A program made the position numbers and the translations under genes. From Streptomyces sp. NBC_01317 (lineage in GTDB: Bacteria > Actinomycetota > Actinomycetes > Streptomycetales > Streptomycetaceae), in assembly GCF_035961655.1 (NCBI RefSeq), contig NZ_CP108393.1, positions 806,001 through 870,000 of the forward strand: a stretch of DNA of 64,000 bases. Direction: 5' to 3'. Of the stretch, positions 1-7,479 are shown in pieces. The notes beneath the pieces are model-generated. The model did no database searches, was not told where the DNA came from, and saw only the letters and a list, made by a program, of their open reading frames with translations. Every line of letters starts with the position of its first letter. Within the stretch, counting starts at the first letter, position 1.

Positions 1-262
1 CGCCGAGGACCACCCAGACCGCGGTGGCGTCGTGGAGCGCGGCGAAGGCCAGGGGCAGGGTGCCGGCGACGAGGGCGAGGACGCCGAAGGCGGTGAGGCC
101 GGCCCGGAGCTGACCGCGCATCAGGGAGCGGACGTAGGCGTCGCCGAGCGCGGTCTGTTCGTCGATCTCGGCCTGCGGGCGGTAGCGGGGCAGCGGGCGG
201 ACGCGCCGGGGCTCGCCGGTGACGACGTCGCGCTTGGGCGTGGTTTCCCCTGCCCCTGTCAT
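1..262 (-). CDS. Small membrane protein, 3' end outside window (symporter-associated type)
   Basis: The first 87 residues are visible, read leftward from an ATG at 262; the gene runs off the window edge. A polar N-terminus rich in Arg, Pro and Glu is followed by a hydrophobic segment at about residues 53-75 and the start of a second one. I infer that this is the short two-helix membrane protein that in Streptomyces usually lies between a LytTR regulator and a cation/acetate symporter (DUF485-like position). The layout fits: the LytTR gene lies just upstream on the same strand, 105 bp away. The symporter itself would lie outside the window and cannot be seen. Confidence 0.6.
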   Translation of the reverse strand, partial: MTGAGETTPKRDVVTGEPRRVRPLPRYRPQAEIDEQTALGDAYVRSLMRGQLRAGLTAFGVLALVAGTLPLAFAALHDATAVWVVLG

Positions 263-367
263 GGTGGTTCCCCGTTTCGGTGTCAGCCGGCCCACGGCCC
301 GCGGCCGGTCGGGCGGATGGGGTCGGACCGTACCAGGACGGGCTGTCGGCGGCCGGTCGGTGACCGG

Positions 368-1117
368 TCAGCGGCCTGCCTGGCGCATCAGGAGGTCCCG
401 CAGTCCCCGGGCGTGGCGGCGGGACACCGCCAGCTCGGCCTCCCCCACGCGGACGCTCATCGCGCCCGCGTCGAGCCGCAGTTCGTCGATCCGGGCGAGG
501 GCGACGAGGTGGCGCCGGTGGATCCGGACGAAGCCGCGGGCGCGCCAGCGCTCCTCCAGGGTGGTGAGGGGGATGCGTACCAGATGGCTGCCCGTGTCGG
601 TGTGCAGGCGGGCGTAGTCGCCCTGGGCCTCGGCGTAGGCGATGTCGCCGACGGCGAGAAAGCGGGTGACCCCGCCGAGTTCGACGGATATCTGGTCGGC
701 GGCGGTGTCGAGGACCGCGGGCCGGTCACCCGCCAGCTCGGCGACCCGGCGGACGGCTTCGGCGAGCCGTTCCCTGCGGACCGGCTTGAGGACGTAGTCG
801 ACGGCCTTGAGGTCGAACGCCTGGACGGCGAAGCCCTCGTGGGCGGTGACGAAGACGATGAGGGGCGGTTCGGCGAAACCGGCGAGGAGCTTGGCGACGT
901 CCAGACCGGTGAGGCCGGCCATGTGGATGTCGAGGAAGACGACGTCGACGGCCTCGGGGTCGTGGGGCCCCGCGTCGAGCGCGGCGCCGATGCGGCGCAG
1001 GGCCTCGGTGGCGCTGGTGGCGCCCTCGGCGCTGCGGACGCGCGGGTCGGCGCGGAGGAGGTACAGCAGCTCTTCGAGGGCCGGTTCTTCGTCGTCCACA
1101 GCCAGTACACGCAGCAT
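368..1117 (-). CDS. LytTR-family response regulator
   Basis: A 249-residue two-component regulator. The receiver domain (about 1-120) has the acidic pair D8/D9, phospho-acceptor D63 in FLDIHMAG, T91 and K111 in YVLKP. The LytTR DNA-binding domain (about 145-245) carries the typical FVRIHRRHLV segment. The ATG at 1117 is chosen because MLRVLAVDDEEPA is the canonical receiver start; an in-frame extension to 1261 would run into the divergent gene. It probably controls the membrane protein/symporter operon downstream. No histidine kinase is next to it: the upstream neighbour is a divergent anti-sigma-like gene, so its partner kinase must be encoded elsewhere. Confidence 0.9.
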   Translation of the reverse strand: MLRVLAVDDEEPALEELLYLLRADPRVRSAEGATSATEALRRIGAALDAGPHDPEAVDVVFLDIHMAGLTGLDVAKLLAGFAEPPLIVFVTAHEGFAVQAFDLKAVDYVLKPVRRERLAEAVRRVAELAGDRPAVLDTAADQISVELGGVTRFLAVGDIAYAEAQGDYARLHTDTGSHLVRIPLTTLEERWRARGFVRIHRRHLVALARIDELRLDAGAMSVRVGEAELAVSRRHARGLRDLLMRQAGR

Positions 1118-1218
1118 GAGGCGGGAGTTTAGACGGAGACGGCCGGTCGTCGGCGGTGTCCGTGAGCGAGAGCGCCGATCCGTTGAGTGATTCGGCGCCG
1201 CTCTGCGTACCAGACAGC

Positions 1219-1899
1219 ATGCGGACCTTGGACCTCCATCGCGATGTCGGTGCCTACTCACTGGGCGTGCTCGACGCCGCGGACGCCTTCCGCTTCGAGG
1301 ATCACCTGATGGAATGCCCGCAGTGTGCGCTGCTGCTGGCCGACTTCGGTGGTGTGAAGGCGCAGCTCGACGAGTACACCCGGCGTACCCCGGCCGAGGT
1401 GGCGCCCTTCGCCGCCGCGAGCCCGGAGCTACTGACCGGCCTGCTCGACCGGACGGCCGAGGCGCGGCGGCGCGGTCGCCGGCGGCGGCTCGCGCTGGTC
1501 GCGGCGGTGGCGGTGCTGGTGGTCGGCGGTCCGCTCGCGGTCCTCCTCGCGGATCCCGCGCCCGGCTCGTCGCGGGGTGTCACGGCCGCCCGGTGGACGG
1601 CGACGGACCCGGTGACCGGGACGAAGGCGGCGGTGACGGCCCTCGCGACGACGTGGGGGACGGAGGTGGGGCTGGAGATGCTCCGTTCCGACGCGGCGGG
1701 CGTGTGCGCGCTGGTCGCGGTCGGACGCGACGGGTCGCGGCAGACCGTGACGACCTGGAAGGCACTGGCGGACGGGGCGGGTCCCCTGGTGACGCGGGGC
1801 GGGGCGGCGCTGCCGCCGGAGGGGATCGACCACTTCGAGGTCAGGACGGCGGACGGGGTGCGGCTGGTGTCGGTCGGGGGGACGGCGCAGGGCGGCTGA
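1219..1899 (+). CDS. Anti-sigma-like zinc-finger membrane protein
   Basis: A 226-residue protein with an N-terminal zinc anti-sigma fold: H7, Y13 and an H-x3-C-x2-C motif (H29, C33, C36), then a basic stretch (RRRGRRRR) and one transmembrane helix at about 91-110. The C-terminal 110 residues are extracytoplasmic and resemble anti-sigma-K/RskA-type outer domains. The layout suggests a membrane-anchored inhibitor of an ECF sigma factor, but no sigma gene lies beside it. The start is uncertain: a GTG at 1156 would add 21 residues. I prefer the ATG at 1219 because the conserved HRDVGAYSLGVLD block then lies at the N-terminus. Confidence 0.75.
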   Translation: MRTLDLHRDVGAYSLGVLDAADAFRFEDHLMECPQCALLLADFGGVKAQLDEYTRRTPAEVAPFAAASPELLTGLLDRTAEARRRGRRRRLALVAAVAVLVVGGPLAVLLADPAPGSSRGVTAARWTATDPVTGTKAAVTALATTWGTEVGLEMLRSDAAGVCALVAVGRDGSRQTVTTWKALADGAGPLVTRGGAALPPEGIDHFEVRTADGVRLVSVGGTAQGG

Positions 1900-1936
1900 C
1901 GACCCCGTTCGGCCCCTGTACGGCCCTCGTGACGCT

Positions 1937-2803
1937 CTACTTGAGGAGCCGGGACAGCCTGCGGTCGGCCAGGAGCTTGCCGCCCGTCTGGCAGGTCGGG
2001 CAGTACTGGAGCGCCGAGTCGCTGAACGACACCTCGCGGATCGTGTCGCCGCACACGGGGCAGGGTTCGCCCTTGCGTCCGTGGACCCGCAGGCCGCTCT
2101 TCTTCTCGGCCTTGAGCCGCCCGGCGGCCACCCCGCGCGAGCGCTCGATCGCCTCGGTGAGGGTCGAGCGCATCGCGTCGTAGAGAAGCGTGATGTCGTC
2201 CTCGGTGAAGTTCTTCACCGGTTTGAACGGGGACATCTTCGCGGCGTGCAGGATCTCGTCGCTGTACGCGTTGCCGATCCCCGCGATGAGCCGCTGGTCG
2301 CGCAGGGCGCCCTTGATCTGCCGCCGCTCCCCGGCGAGCAGCCGGGCGAGGGCGTCCCGGTCGAAGGCGGGGTCGAGCGGGTCGGGCCCGAGGCGTGCGA
2401 TGCCCGGCACGTCCTGGGGGTCGCGGACGAGGTGGACCGCGAGGCGTTTGGTGGTGCCCGCCTCGGTCAGGTCGAAGCCGTCGCCCTCGGCGAGGACGAC
2501 CCGCAGGGCGAGCGGCCCCTTGCCGGGGCGGGGCGGGGCCGGCGGGAACGTGTCCTTCCAGCGGAGCCAGCCGGCGCGGGCGAGGTGGACGGCGAGGTGC
2601 AGTCCCGCGCCGGCGGCGGCGATGTCGAGATACTTGCCGAACCGGCCCACGGAGGTGACCGTGGAACCCTCCAACGCGGAGAGCGGCGGATCATACGTTT
2701 TGAGGACGTTCACCGTGAGGGGCAGGACACGGACGATCTCCTTGCCCACCAGGTGGCCGTCCAGGAACTCTCGGAGGGCTTCGACTTCGGGTACTTCCGG
2801 CAT
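1937..2803 (-). CDS. Fpg/Nei-family DNA glycosylase
   Basis: A 288-residue base-excision repair enzyme that would remove oxidised bases and nick the abasic site. The start MPEVPEVE gives the family's catalytic N-terminal Pro and Glu. The helix-two-turn-helix region has GIGNAYSDEIL, and the protein ends in a C-x2-C...C-x2-C zinc finger (CPVCGD ... YCPTCQ). The beta-hairpin arginine that normally sits five residues before YC (as in the E. coli QRATFYC block) is replaced: here the block reads SDSALQYC. An upstream in-frame extension is rejected because only this ATG yields the required mature N-terminus. It converges with the anti-sigma-like gene, 37 bp away. Confidence 0.9.
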   Translation of the reverse strand: MPEVPEVEALREFLDGHLVGKEIVRVLPLTVNVLKTYDPPLSALEGSTVTSVGRFGKYLDIAAAGAGLHLAVHLARAGWLRWKDTFPPAPPRPGKGPLALRVVLAEGDGFDLTEAGTTKRLAVHLVRDPQDVPGIARLGPDPLDPAFDRDALARLLAGERRQIKGALRDQRLIAGIGNAYSDEILHAAKMSPFKPVKNFTEDDITLLYDAMRSTLTEAIERSRGVAAGRLKAEKKSGLRVHGRKGEPCPVCGDTIREVSFSDSALQYCPTCQTGGKLLADRRLSRLLK

Positions 2804-2950
2804 GCCTCCAGCGTGCCGGAAGCGCGCCGCGAACGCCCGGCGAGCACGTCGGGGCGCCGGGCGGGCCGTCCGGAAGCCCGTCGGCGACGAATAGATCCGG
2901 AGGAGGCGGGCCCGGTCCTGGGTGCCGCCCGTCGGAAGGAAGGCATTCCC

Positions 2951-3655
2951 GTGCCCGTACGTGACCGCCGAGCGAGCGTCTCGCCGGCCCTGGTGCTCGA
3001 CAGCACCGCCACCCGGCCCCGCGCCGCCGTCCTGCTGATGCACGGAGGACGCTCGGAGGGCGAGGAGCCGCCGTCGCGGCTGAACCTGCCGGGCGCGAGG
3101 ATGTGGCCCTTCACCCGCGCGGTGCTGCGGGCCACGGCCGGGCTCGACGTGGTGGTGGGCCGGGTGCGCTACCGCCACCGGGGCTGGAACGGCTCCCGCG
3201 CCGACGCGGCCCGCGACGCGTGCCGGGCCCTGGACGAGCTGGAACAGCTGATCGGCCTGGTGCCGGTGGTGCTCGTGGGGCATTCGATGGGCGGCCGCGC
3301 GGCCCTGTCCGTGGCCGGGCACGACCTGGTGAGCGGCGTGGTGGGGCTGGCGCCCTGGTGCCCGCCGGACGAGCCGGTGGCGCAGCTGGGCGGCCGGGGC
3401 GTGGTCCTGCTCCACGGAGACCGCGACCGCGTGACGGACCCCCGCGGCAGCGTGGCCCTGGCGTCCCGCGCCCGGGAGGCGGGCGCACGGGCCTGCGCGG
3501 TGCTCCTGGCGGGCGGCGACCACGCGATGCTCCGCAGGGCGGCGGCCTGGCACACCCTGGCGACCGAGTCGGTCACGGGCCTGCTGGGGGTGGGCCCCCT
3601 CCCCGACGCGGTGGGCCGCGCCCTCCTGGACGGCGGGGCCCCGACGACGGCGTGA
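2951..3655 (+). CDS. Alpha/beta hydrolase (dienelactone hydrolase-like)
   Basis: A 234-residue single-domain alpha/beta hydrolase. The nucleophile elbow is GHSMGG with Ser112; the acid is probably in HGDRD (about 155-159), and the base is His191 in GGDHAML. The start is a GTG preceded by a strong GGAAGGAAGG ribosome site at about 2935-2944; longer in-frame extensions would overlap the divergent glycosylase gene. The N-terminal LLMHGGRSEG is the oxyanion-hole strand. The substrate cannot be read from sequence. It lies divergent from the glycosylase and tail-to-tail with the lactonase gene, 18 bp away. Confidence 0.82.
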   Translation: MPVRDRRASVSPALVLDSTATRPRAAVLLMHGGRSEGEEPPSRLNLPGARMWPFTRAVLRATAGLDVVVGRVRYRHRGWNGSRADAARDACRALDELEQLIGLVPVVLVGHSMGGRAALSVAGHDLVSGVVGLAPWCPPDEPVAQLGGRGVVLLHGDRDRVTDPRGSVALASRAREAGARACAVLLAGGDHAMLRRAAAWHTLATESVTGLLGVGPLPDAVGRALLDGGAPTTA

Positions 3656-3673
3656 GGGGGGCCGGAGGCCGGC

Positions 3674-4531
3674 TCAGAGGCCGTACACGCGCCTCGCCGT
3701 GGTGGAGAAGACCTCCGTCCGTTCCGCCTCGGTCAGGCCGTCCGTCACCGTACGAGCCGCGTCGAGGACCTCGGTGTACGAGGCCGCCAGGCGGGAGACC
3801 GGCCAGTCGGAGCCGAACATCAGGCGGGTGGGGCCGAACGCGCTGAGGACGGTGTCGGCGTAGGGGCGCAGGCCGTTGGGGGTCCAGGAGTCCCAGGACG
3901 CCTCGGTCACCATGCCGGACAGCTTGCAGACCGTGTTGGGCCGGGCCGCCAGCGCCTCGACGTGGTCCGCCCAGGGCTGGATGGCCCCGGAGGCGATCGG
4001 CGGCTTGCCGAGGTGGTCGAGGACGAAGGTGAGGCCGGGCAGCAGTCCGGCCGCCTTGGTGGCGGCGGGCAGCTGGGAGACCTGGACCACCAGGTCGTAC
4101 ACGAGTCCCTCCGCCTCGACGGCGGCCAGTCCGCGCTGGACGTCGGGGCGCAGCAGCCACTCCGGGTCCGGCTCGCCCTGGACCTGGTGGCGGATGCCGA
4201 CGAGCCGGTCGCCCCCGGGCAGCGCGCGCAGGGCGGCGAGGGTGTCCGCGACGTCGGGCGCGGTGAGGTCGGTCCAGCCGACCACACCGGCGACGAGGTC
4301 GCTGCCGTGCGCGATCGCGAGGAATTCCGGGGTCTCCTCGGCGACCGTGACGGTCTGGACGACGACGGTGGCGCTCACCCCGGCCGCCCGGGCCTCCGGC
4401 TCCAGGTCGGCGAGGGTGAAGTCGCGGCGCAGGGGCGCGAGGGCGGGTCCGGTGATCCAGTCCTGGTCGCGTACCGACAGGTCCCAGAAGTGGTGGTGGG
4501 CGTCGACGACGTTCGCGGGCGGGGTCATCAT
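3674..4531 (-). CDS. Amidohydrolase, L-fuconolactonase-like
   Basis: A 285-residue amidohydrolase-fold hydrolase of the fuconolactonase type. Visible metal and catalytic motifs are H12-x-H14 in VDAHHHFWD, a His in GIRHQVQ, a His in LDHLGKP and an Asp in FGSDWPV. It would open a sugar lactone to the aldonic acid. It is the last gene of a three-gene leftward operon after an aldo/keto reductase and a rhamnose-mutarotase-type protein. Together these form the first oxidation steps of L-fucose (or L-rhamnose, or D-arabinose-type sugar) breakdown. The exact sugar is inference. The second Met (4528) is an equally possible start. Confidence 0.85.
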   Translation of the reverse strand: MMTPPANVVDAHHHFWDLSVRDQDWITGPALAPLRRDFTLADLEPEARAAGVSATVVVQTVTVAEETPEFLAIAHGSDLVAGVVGWTDLTAPDVADTLAALRALPGGDRLVGIRHQVQGEPDPEWLLRPDVQRGLAAVEAEGLVYDLVVQVSQLPAATKAAGLLPGLTFVLDHLGKPPIASGAIQPWADHVEALAARPNTVCKLSGMVTEASWDSWTPNGLRPYADTVLSAFGPTRLMFGSDWPVSRLAASYTEVLDAARTVTDGLTEAERTEVFSTTARRVYGL

Positions 4532-4534
4532 GCG

Positions 4535-4846
4535 TCAGAGCTCCCAGACGACGGGCAGGCCGGCGTCGGCGCCGGCCGCGGAGTAGTCGTGCACGGTGTC
4601 GAGCAGCTCGGCCATCCTGGCCTGCCAGGCGACGTTGACCGGCAGCTGGTCGAGCGCGGCGAGGAGGCGGCCGTAGTCCTCGCACTCCACGACGTGGAAC
4701 AGGTCGGTGCCGCTGCGCCAGATCGTCCACGAGGTGGCCCCGGCGGCGCGGATCGCGGCGGTCAGCGCCGGGGGCACCTCGCGGTGGGCCGCCTCGTACT
4801 CCTCGACGCGGTCGGCGCGCACGGACGTGCGCAGGGCGACCCTCAT
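4535..4846 (-). CDS. L-rhamnose mutarotase family protein
   Basis: A 103-residue protein matching the usual length (about 104) of the RhaM/YiiL family of ferredoxin-like sugar mutarotases. His21 in AAHREVPPAL is in the position of the active-site His of E. coli RhaM (HNPIWPEL). The central strand TIWRSGTDLFHVVE is also family-like. It interconverts sugar anomers so that the dehydrogenase receives the right form. Its ATG overlaps the stop of the aldo/keto reductase gene (ATGA, 4843-4846), which indicates translational coupling. Only 3 bp separate its stop from the lactonase start. Confidence 0.88.
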   Translation of the reverse strand: MRVALRTSVRADRVEEYEAAHREVPPALTAAIRAAGATSWTIWRSGTDLFHVVECEDYGRLLAALDQLPVNVAWQARMAELLDTVHDYSAAGADAGLPVVWEL

Positions 4847-5841
4847 GCCTCGGTCCCGTCCTCGGCCAGCAGGCCGGCCGCCCGCAGCTCCGCCCACAGG
4901 TCCTCGGGGACGTCCCGCGCGAGCTGCTCGGCGGCGTCCCGTACCTCGGCGGCCGAGCGGGTGCCCACCAGCACGCTCGCGACGGCGGGGTGCCGCAGCG
5001 GGTAGTGCAGCGCGGCGGCGCGCAGGGGCAGCCCGTGGCGGCGGGTGACGGCGTCCATCCGCAGCGCCCGGTCCAGGAGGGCGGCCGGCGCCGCCGCGTA
5101 GTCGTAGGTCGCGCCGGGCCGGGGGTCGGCGAGCAGGCCGGAGTTGAAGACCCCGCCCACGACGACGCTCTTGCCGCGCGCGGCGGCCTCGGGGAGCAGC
5201 GCGGTGAGGGCGGACCCGTCCAGGAGGGTGAAGCGCCCGGCGCAGAGCACCACGTCGACGTCGGTCTCCCGTACGAAGCGGGTGAGCATCGCGGTCGCGT
5301 TCATCCCGGCGCCGATCGCGCCGATGACCCCTTCGCCGCGCAGCTTCTCCAGGGCCGGGTAGGCCTGGCCGAAGGCCTCGTCCTCGTGGTGGTCCGGGTC
5401 GTGCAGGTAGACGATGTCGATCCAGTCGGTGCCGAGGCGGGCGAGACTGTCCTCGATGCCGCGCCGGATTCCGTCGGCGCTGAAGTCCCAGATCCGGCGG
5501 TGCGTGGCCGGTACGGCGAAGCCGTTGGCGAGGTCGTCGCCGGGGCCGTCCGCCGGGAGCTCGGCGGCGGGTACGGGTTCGAGGACGCGGCCCACCTTGG
5601 TGGAGAGGGTGTACTCGTCGCGCGGCCGGCCGCGCAGCGCCTCGCCGAGCCGGCGCTCGGAGAGCCCGAGGCCGTAGTGGGGCGCGGTGTCGAAGTAGCG
5701 GATGCCCGCGTCCCAGGCGGCGTCGACCGCGGCGGTGGCCTGGTCCGGTTCGACCGGGCTGTAGAGATTGCCGATCCCGGCCGCCCCGAAGGACAGTCCG
5801 GTCACCTGGACCGCACTGTGTCCGAGCGTGGTGTGCCGCAT
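4843..5841 (-). CDS. Aldo/keto reductase, sugar (L-fucose-type) dehydrogenase
   Basis: A 332-residue TIM-barrel oxidoreductase of the aldose 1-dehydrogenase branch. The catalytic set is visible: Asp in YFDTA, Tyr in APHYGLGLSE, Lys in STKVGR and His in VYLHDPDHH. The start MRHTTLGHSAVQVTGLSFG is the family N-terminus; the reading frame upstream is Arg-rich and lacks family sequence. It would oxidise the pyranose C1 to a lactone. It is the first gene of the operon, and a candidate operator lies 81 bp upstream (5922-5932). No dehydratase, aldolase or transporter gene accompanies the module here. Confidence 0.87.
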   Translation of the reverse strand: MRHTTLGHSAVQVTGLSFGAAGIGNLYSPVEPDQATAAVDAAWDAGIRYFDTAPHYGLGLSERRLGEALRGRPRDEYTLSTKVGRVLEPVPAAELPADGPGDDLANGFAVPATHRRIWDFSADGIRRGIEDSLARLGTDWIDIVYLHDPDHHEDEAFGQAYPALEKLRGEGVIGAIGAGMNATAMLTRFVRETDVDVVLCAGRFTLLDGSALTALLPEAAARGKSVVVGGVFNSGLLADPRPGATYDYAAAPAALLDRALRMDAVTRRHGLPLRAAALHYPLRHPAVASVLVGTRSAAEVRDAAEQLARDVPEDLWAELRAAGLLAEDGTEA

Positions 5842-5921
5842 ACCGCTGACGCCTCCCCAAATGTTCCGCCGGCGGCTTCCGCGCCGCCGGTCTCGTCGCA
5901 TACGACGATCACGACGAATAT

Positions 5922-5932
5922 TCATCGGATGA
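5922..5932. promoter_or_regulatory. Candidate operator upstream of the sugar-lactone operon
   Basis: TCATCGGATGA is a perfect 5-bp inverted repeat (TCATC/GATGA) around a central G, 81-91 bp upstream of the aldo/keto reductase start. The surrounding 182-bp gap (5842-6023) holds no gene and also carries AT-rich ATATTCATC. I infer a regulator site for this operon, but no regulator gene is adjacent to confirm it. Confidence 0.4.
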
Positions 5933-6023
5933 CTGGGTGGCGTCAACACCTCGGGGACAGCAGTTCTGTGTTGTTCTGTGGCGATCACTCCGATCTATGG
6001 GGCTGTACGCGTCCCAAGGGGCT

Positions 6024-7409
6024 CTACGGGGCGATCCTGAGCAGCTCGTCCAGTTCCTCGTTCATCCCGCGCGCCAGCCGGGCCAGGTCCGGTACGGCCT
6101 TCCCGTCGGCCACGAGCCCCACGTACACCTGCCCTCCGTAGGAGGAGAGGGCGATCGCCAGCGACTGGCCGCGGGCCAGGGGCGCCATCGGGTACAGCGC
6201 GCGCAGCGGGCAGCCGCCGAGGGAGAGCGTGGAGCGGGGCAGGGGCACGCTCGTCACCAGGATGTCGAAGAGGACCCGGGCCGCGTTGCCCGCGAGGGGC
6301 GCCCCGAGCCGGTGGGCGAGCGGCGGCAGGGCGTCGGCGAGCAGGGCGAACGCGCCCGCTCCCCGGGCGGGACCTTCGGACTTGTTACGGTCCATGGCGC
6401 CGCGCACCGCGTCGAGCCTGGCCCGCGCGTCGGCCTCGGCGACCGGCAGGCCCAGCAGGTAGGCGGAGAGCTCGTTGGCCGATCCGGGCGGGCTGTCGGG
6501 CCGCCGCCGGGAGACCGGTACGAGCGCGCGCGGCGGGACCACCGGCAGCGGCTCACCGCGCTCCAGCATCCAGCGGCGCAGCGCGCCGGCCACCGTGGCG
6601 AGCAGGACGTCGTTGACGGAGCCACCCGAGCCACCCGAGCCACCCGCGGCCTTGCGGACCAGCTGGACGTCCGTCAGGTCCAGGACGGCGGTGGCGAGCT
6701 GCCGGGTCCCGCTGGAGCCCGCGGTGAGGGCGGCGACCCCCCGGGGGTCGAAACGGCTGGCCCGTACGACGGAGGCGCCGATGCCGAGCGCCCTGCGGAG
6801 GTCTTCGAGCCGGTCCCTGGCGAGCCCCGCCGCCTGCCAGGGACCCGGCAGCCAGGAGCGCGGGGGCACCGGACGGGCCCGCCGGGCCCCCGCCGCCCGG
6901 ACGTCGGCGATCTGGTCGAAGATGCCCGCGCCGATGGCGACGGCCCGCATGCCGTCCGCGAGGGCGTGGTGCATCTTCACGAGGACGGCGAACCGCCGGC
7001 CCCCCTCAGGAGCGGTCCCCGGCCCGGGGTCCCCGGGCGTCAGCACGTACATCTCCCAGGGCGGGACACCGCGCTCCAGCGGGCGTTCCATCAGCTCCCC
7101 GGCGAGGAGTTCGGCCTGGGCGGAGAAGTCACCGGCCGGGAGCGGCAGCACCCGTACGTGCCGGTGGACGTCGAAGTCCTTGTCCACCGCCCAGGCGGCC
7201 CCCCCGACCGGCAGCAGGACGTCCCGTACCCGCATCCGCAGCCGGGGCACGGCGGCGGCGCGGGTGGCGAGCAGCTCGGGCACTCCTTCGCCGGGGGTCG
7301 TCCCTGGGGCCGCGGTGAAGACGGCGAGCGCGCCCAGGTGCATGGGGTGGTCGGCGGATTCGAGGTGCCAGAAAGCCAGATCGAGAGGTGCCAGCAGCTC
7401 GGTGGTCAA
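6024..7409 (-). CDS. WS/DGAT-family O-acyltransferase
   Basis: A 461-residue bifunctional wax ester synthase/diacylglycerol acyltransferase, the enzyme family that makes storage triacylglycerol and wax esters in actinobacteria. The catalytic HHxxxDG motif is complete (MHHALADG, His147, His148 and Asp152). The start MTTELLAPLDLAFWHLE is the family N-terminus, and the PLARGQSLAIALSSYGGQVYVG block is the conserved C-terminal motif. It probably acts at the membrane face on acyl-CoA. A 27-bp triplet repeat (6619-6645) encodes a GGSGGSGG-type linker just before NDVLLA. It runs in the same direction as the SpoIIE gene, whose stop lies 71 bp upstream. Confidence 0.92.
   Translation of the reverse strand: MTTELLAPLDLAFWHLESADHPMHLGALAVFTAAPGTTPGEGVPELLATRAAAVPRLRMRVRDVLLPVGGAAWAVDKDFDVHRHVRVLPLPAGDFSAQAELLAGELMERPLERGVPPWEMYVLTPGDPGPGTAPEGGRRFAVLVKMHHALADGMRAVAIGAGIFDQIADVRAAGARRARPVPPRSWLPGPWQAAGLARDRLEDLRRALGIGASVVRASRFDPRGVAALTAGSSGTRQLATAVLDLTDVQLVRKAAGGSGGSGGSVNDVLLATVAGALRRWMLERGEPLPVVPPRALVPVSRRRPDSPPGSANELSAYLLGLPVAEADARARLDAVRGAMDRNKSEGPARGAGAFALLADALPPLAHRLGAPLAGNAARVLFDILVTSVPLPRSTLSLGGCPLRALYPMAPLARGQSLAIALSSYGGQVYVGLVADGKAVPDLARLARGMNEELDELLRIAP
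6619..6645 (-). repeat. Three tandem 9-bp repeats inside the acyltransferase gene
   Basis: The unit GAGCCACCC (plus strand) occurs three times without change and encodes Gly-Gly-Ser repeats on the minus strand. It sits at the junction between the N- and C-terminal halves of the enzyme, so copy-number change would alter linker length without a frameshift. Confidence 0.85.
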
Positions 7410-7479
7410 GGGGTCCTCACGTTCCGATCAGTTACGGTCAAGGTCAGCCACTTCACGCATAACTAACGATGCGTACCAC

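Noticed and set aside
32..1132. Long plus-strand reading frame across the LytTR gene
   Set aside because: It is antisense to the clear LytTR gene, has no domain and arises from GC bias at third positions.
2081..2950. N-terminal extension of the alpha/beta hydrolase over the glycosylase gene
   Set aside because: The sequence is antisense to Fpg/Nei motifs and shows no homology; a strong ribosome site exists at the short start.
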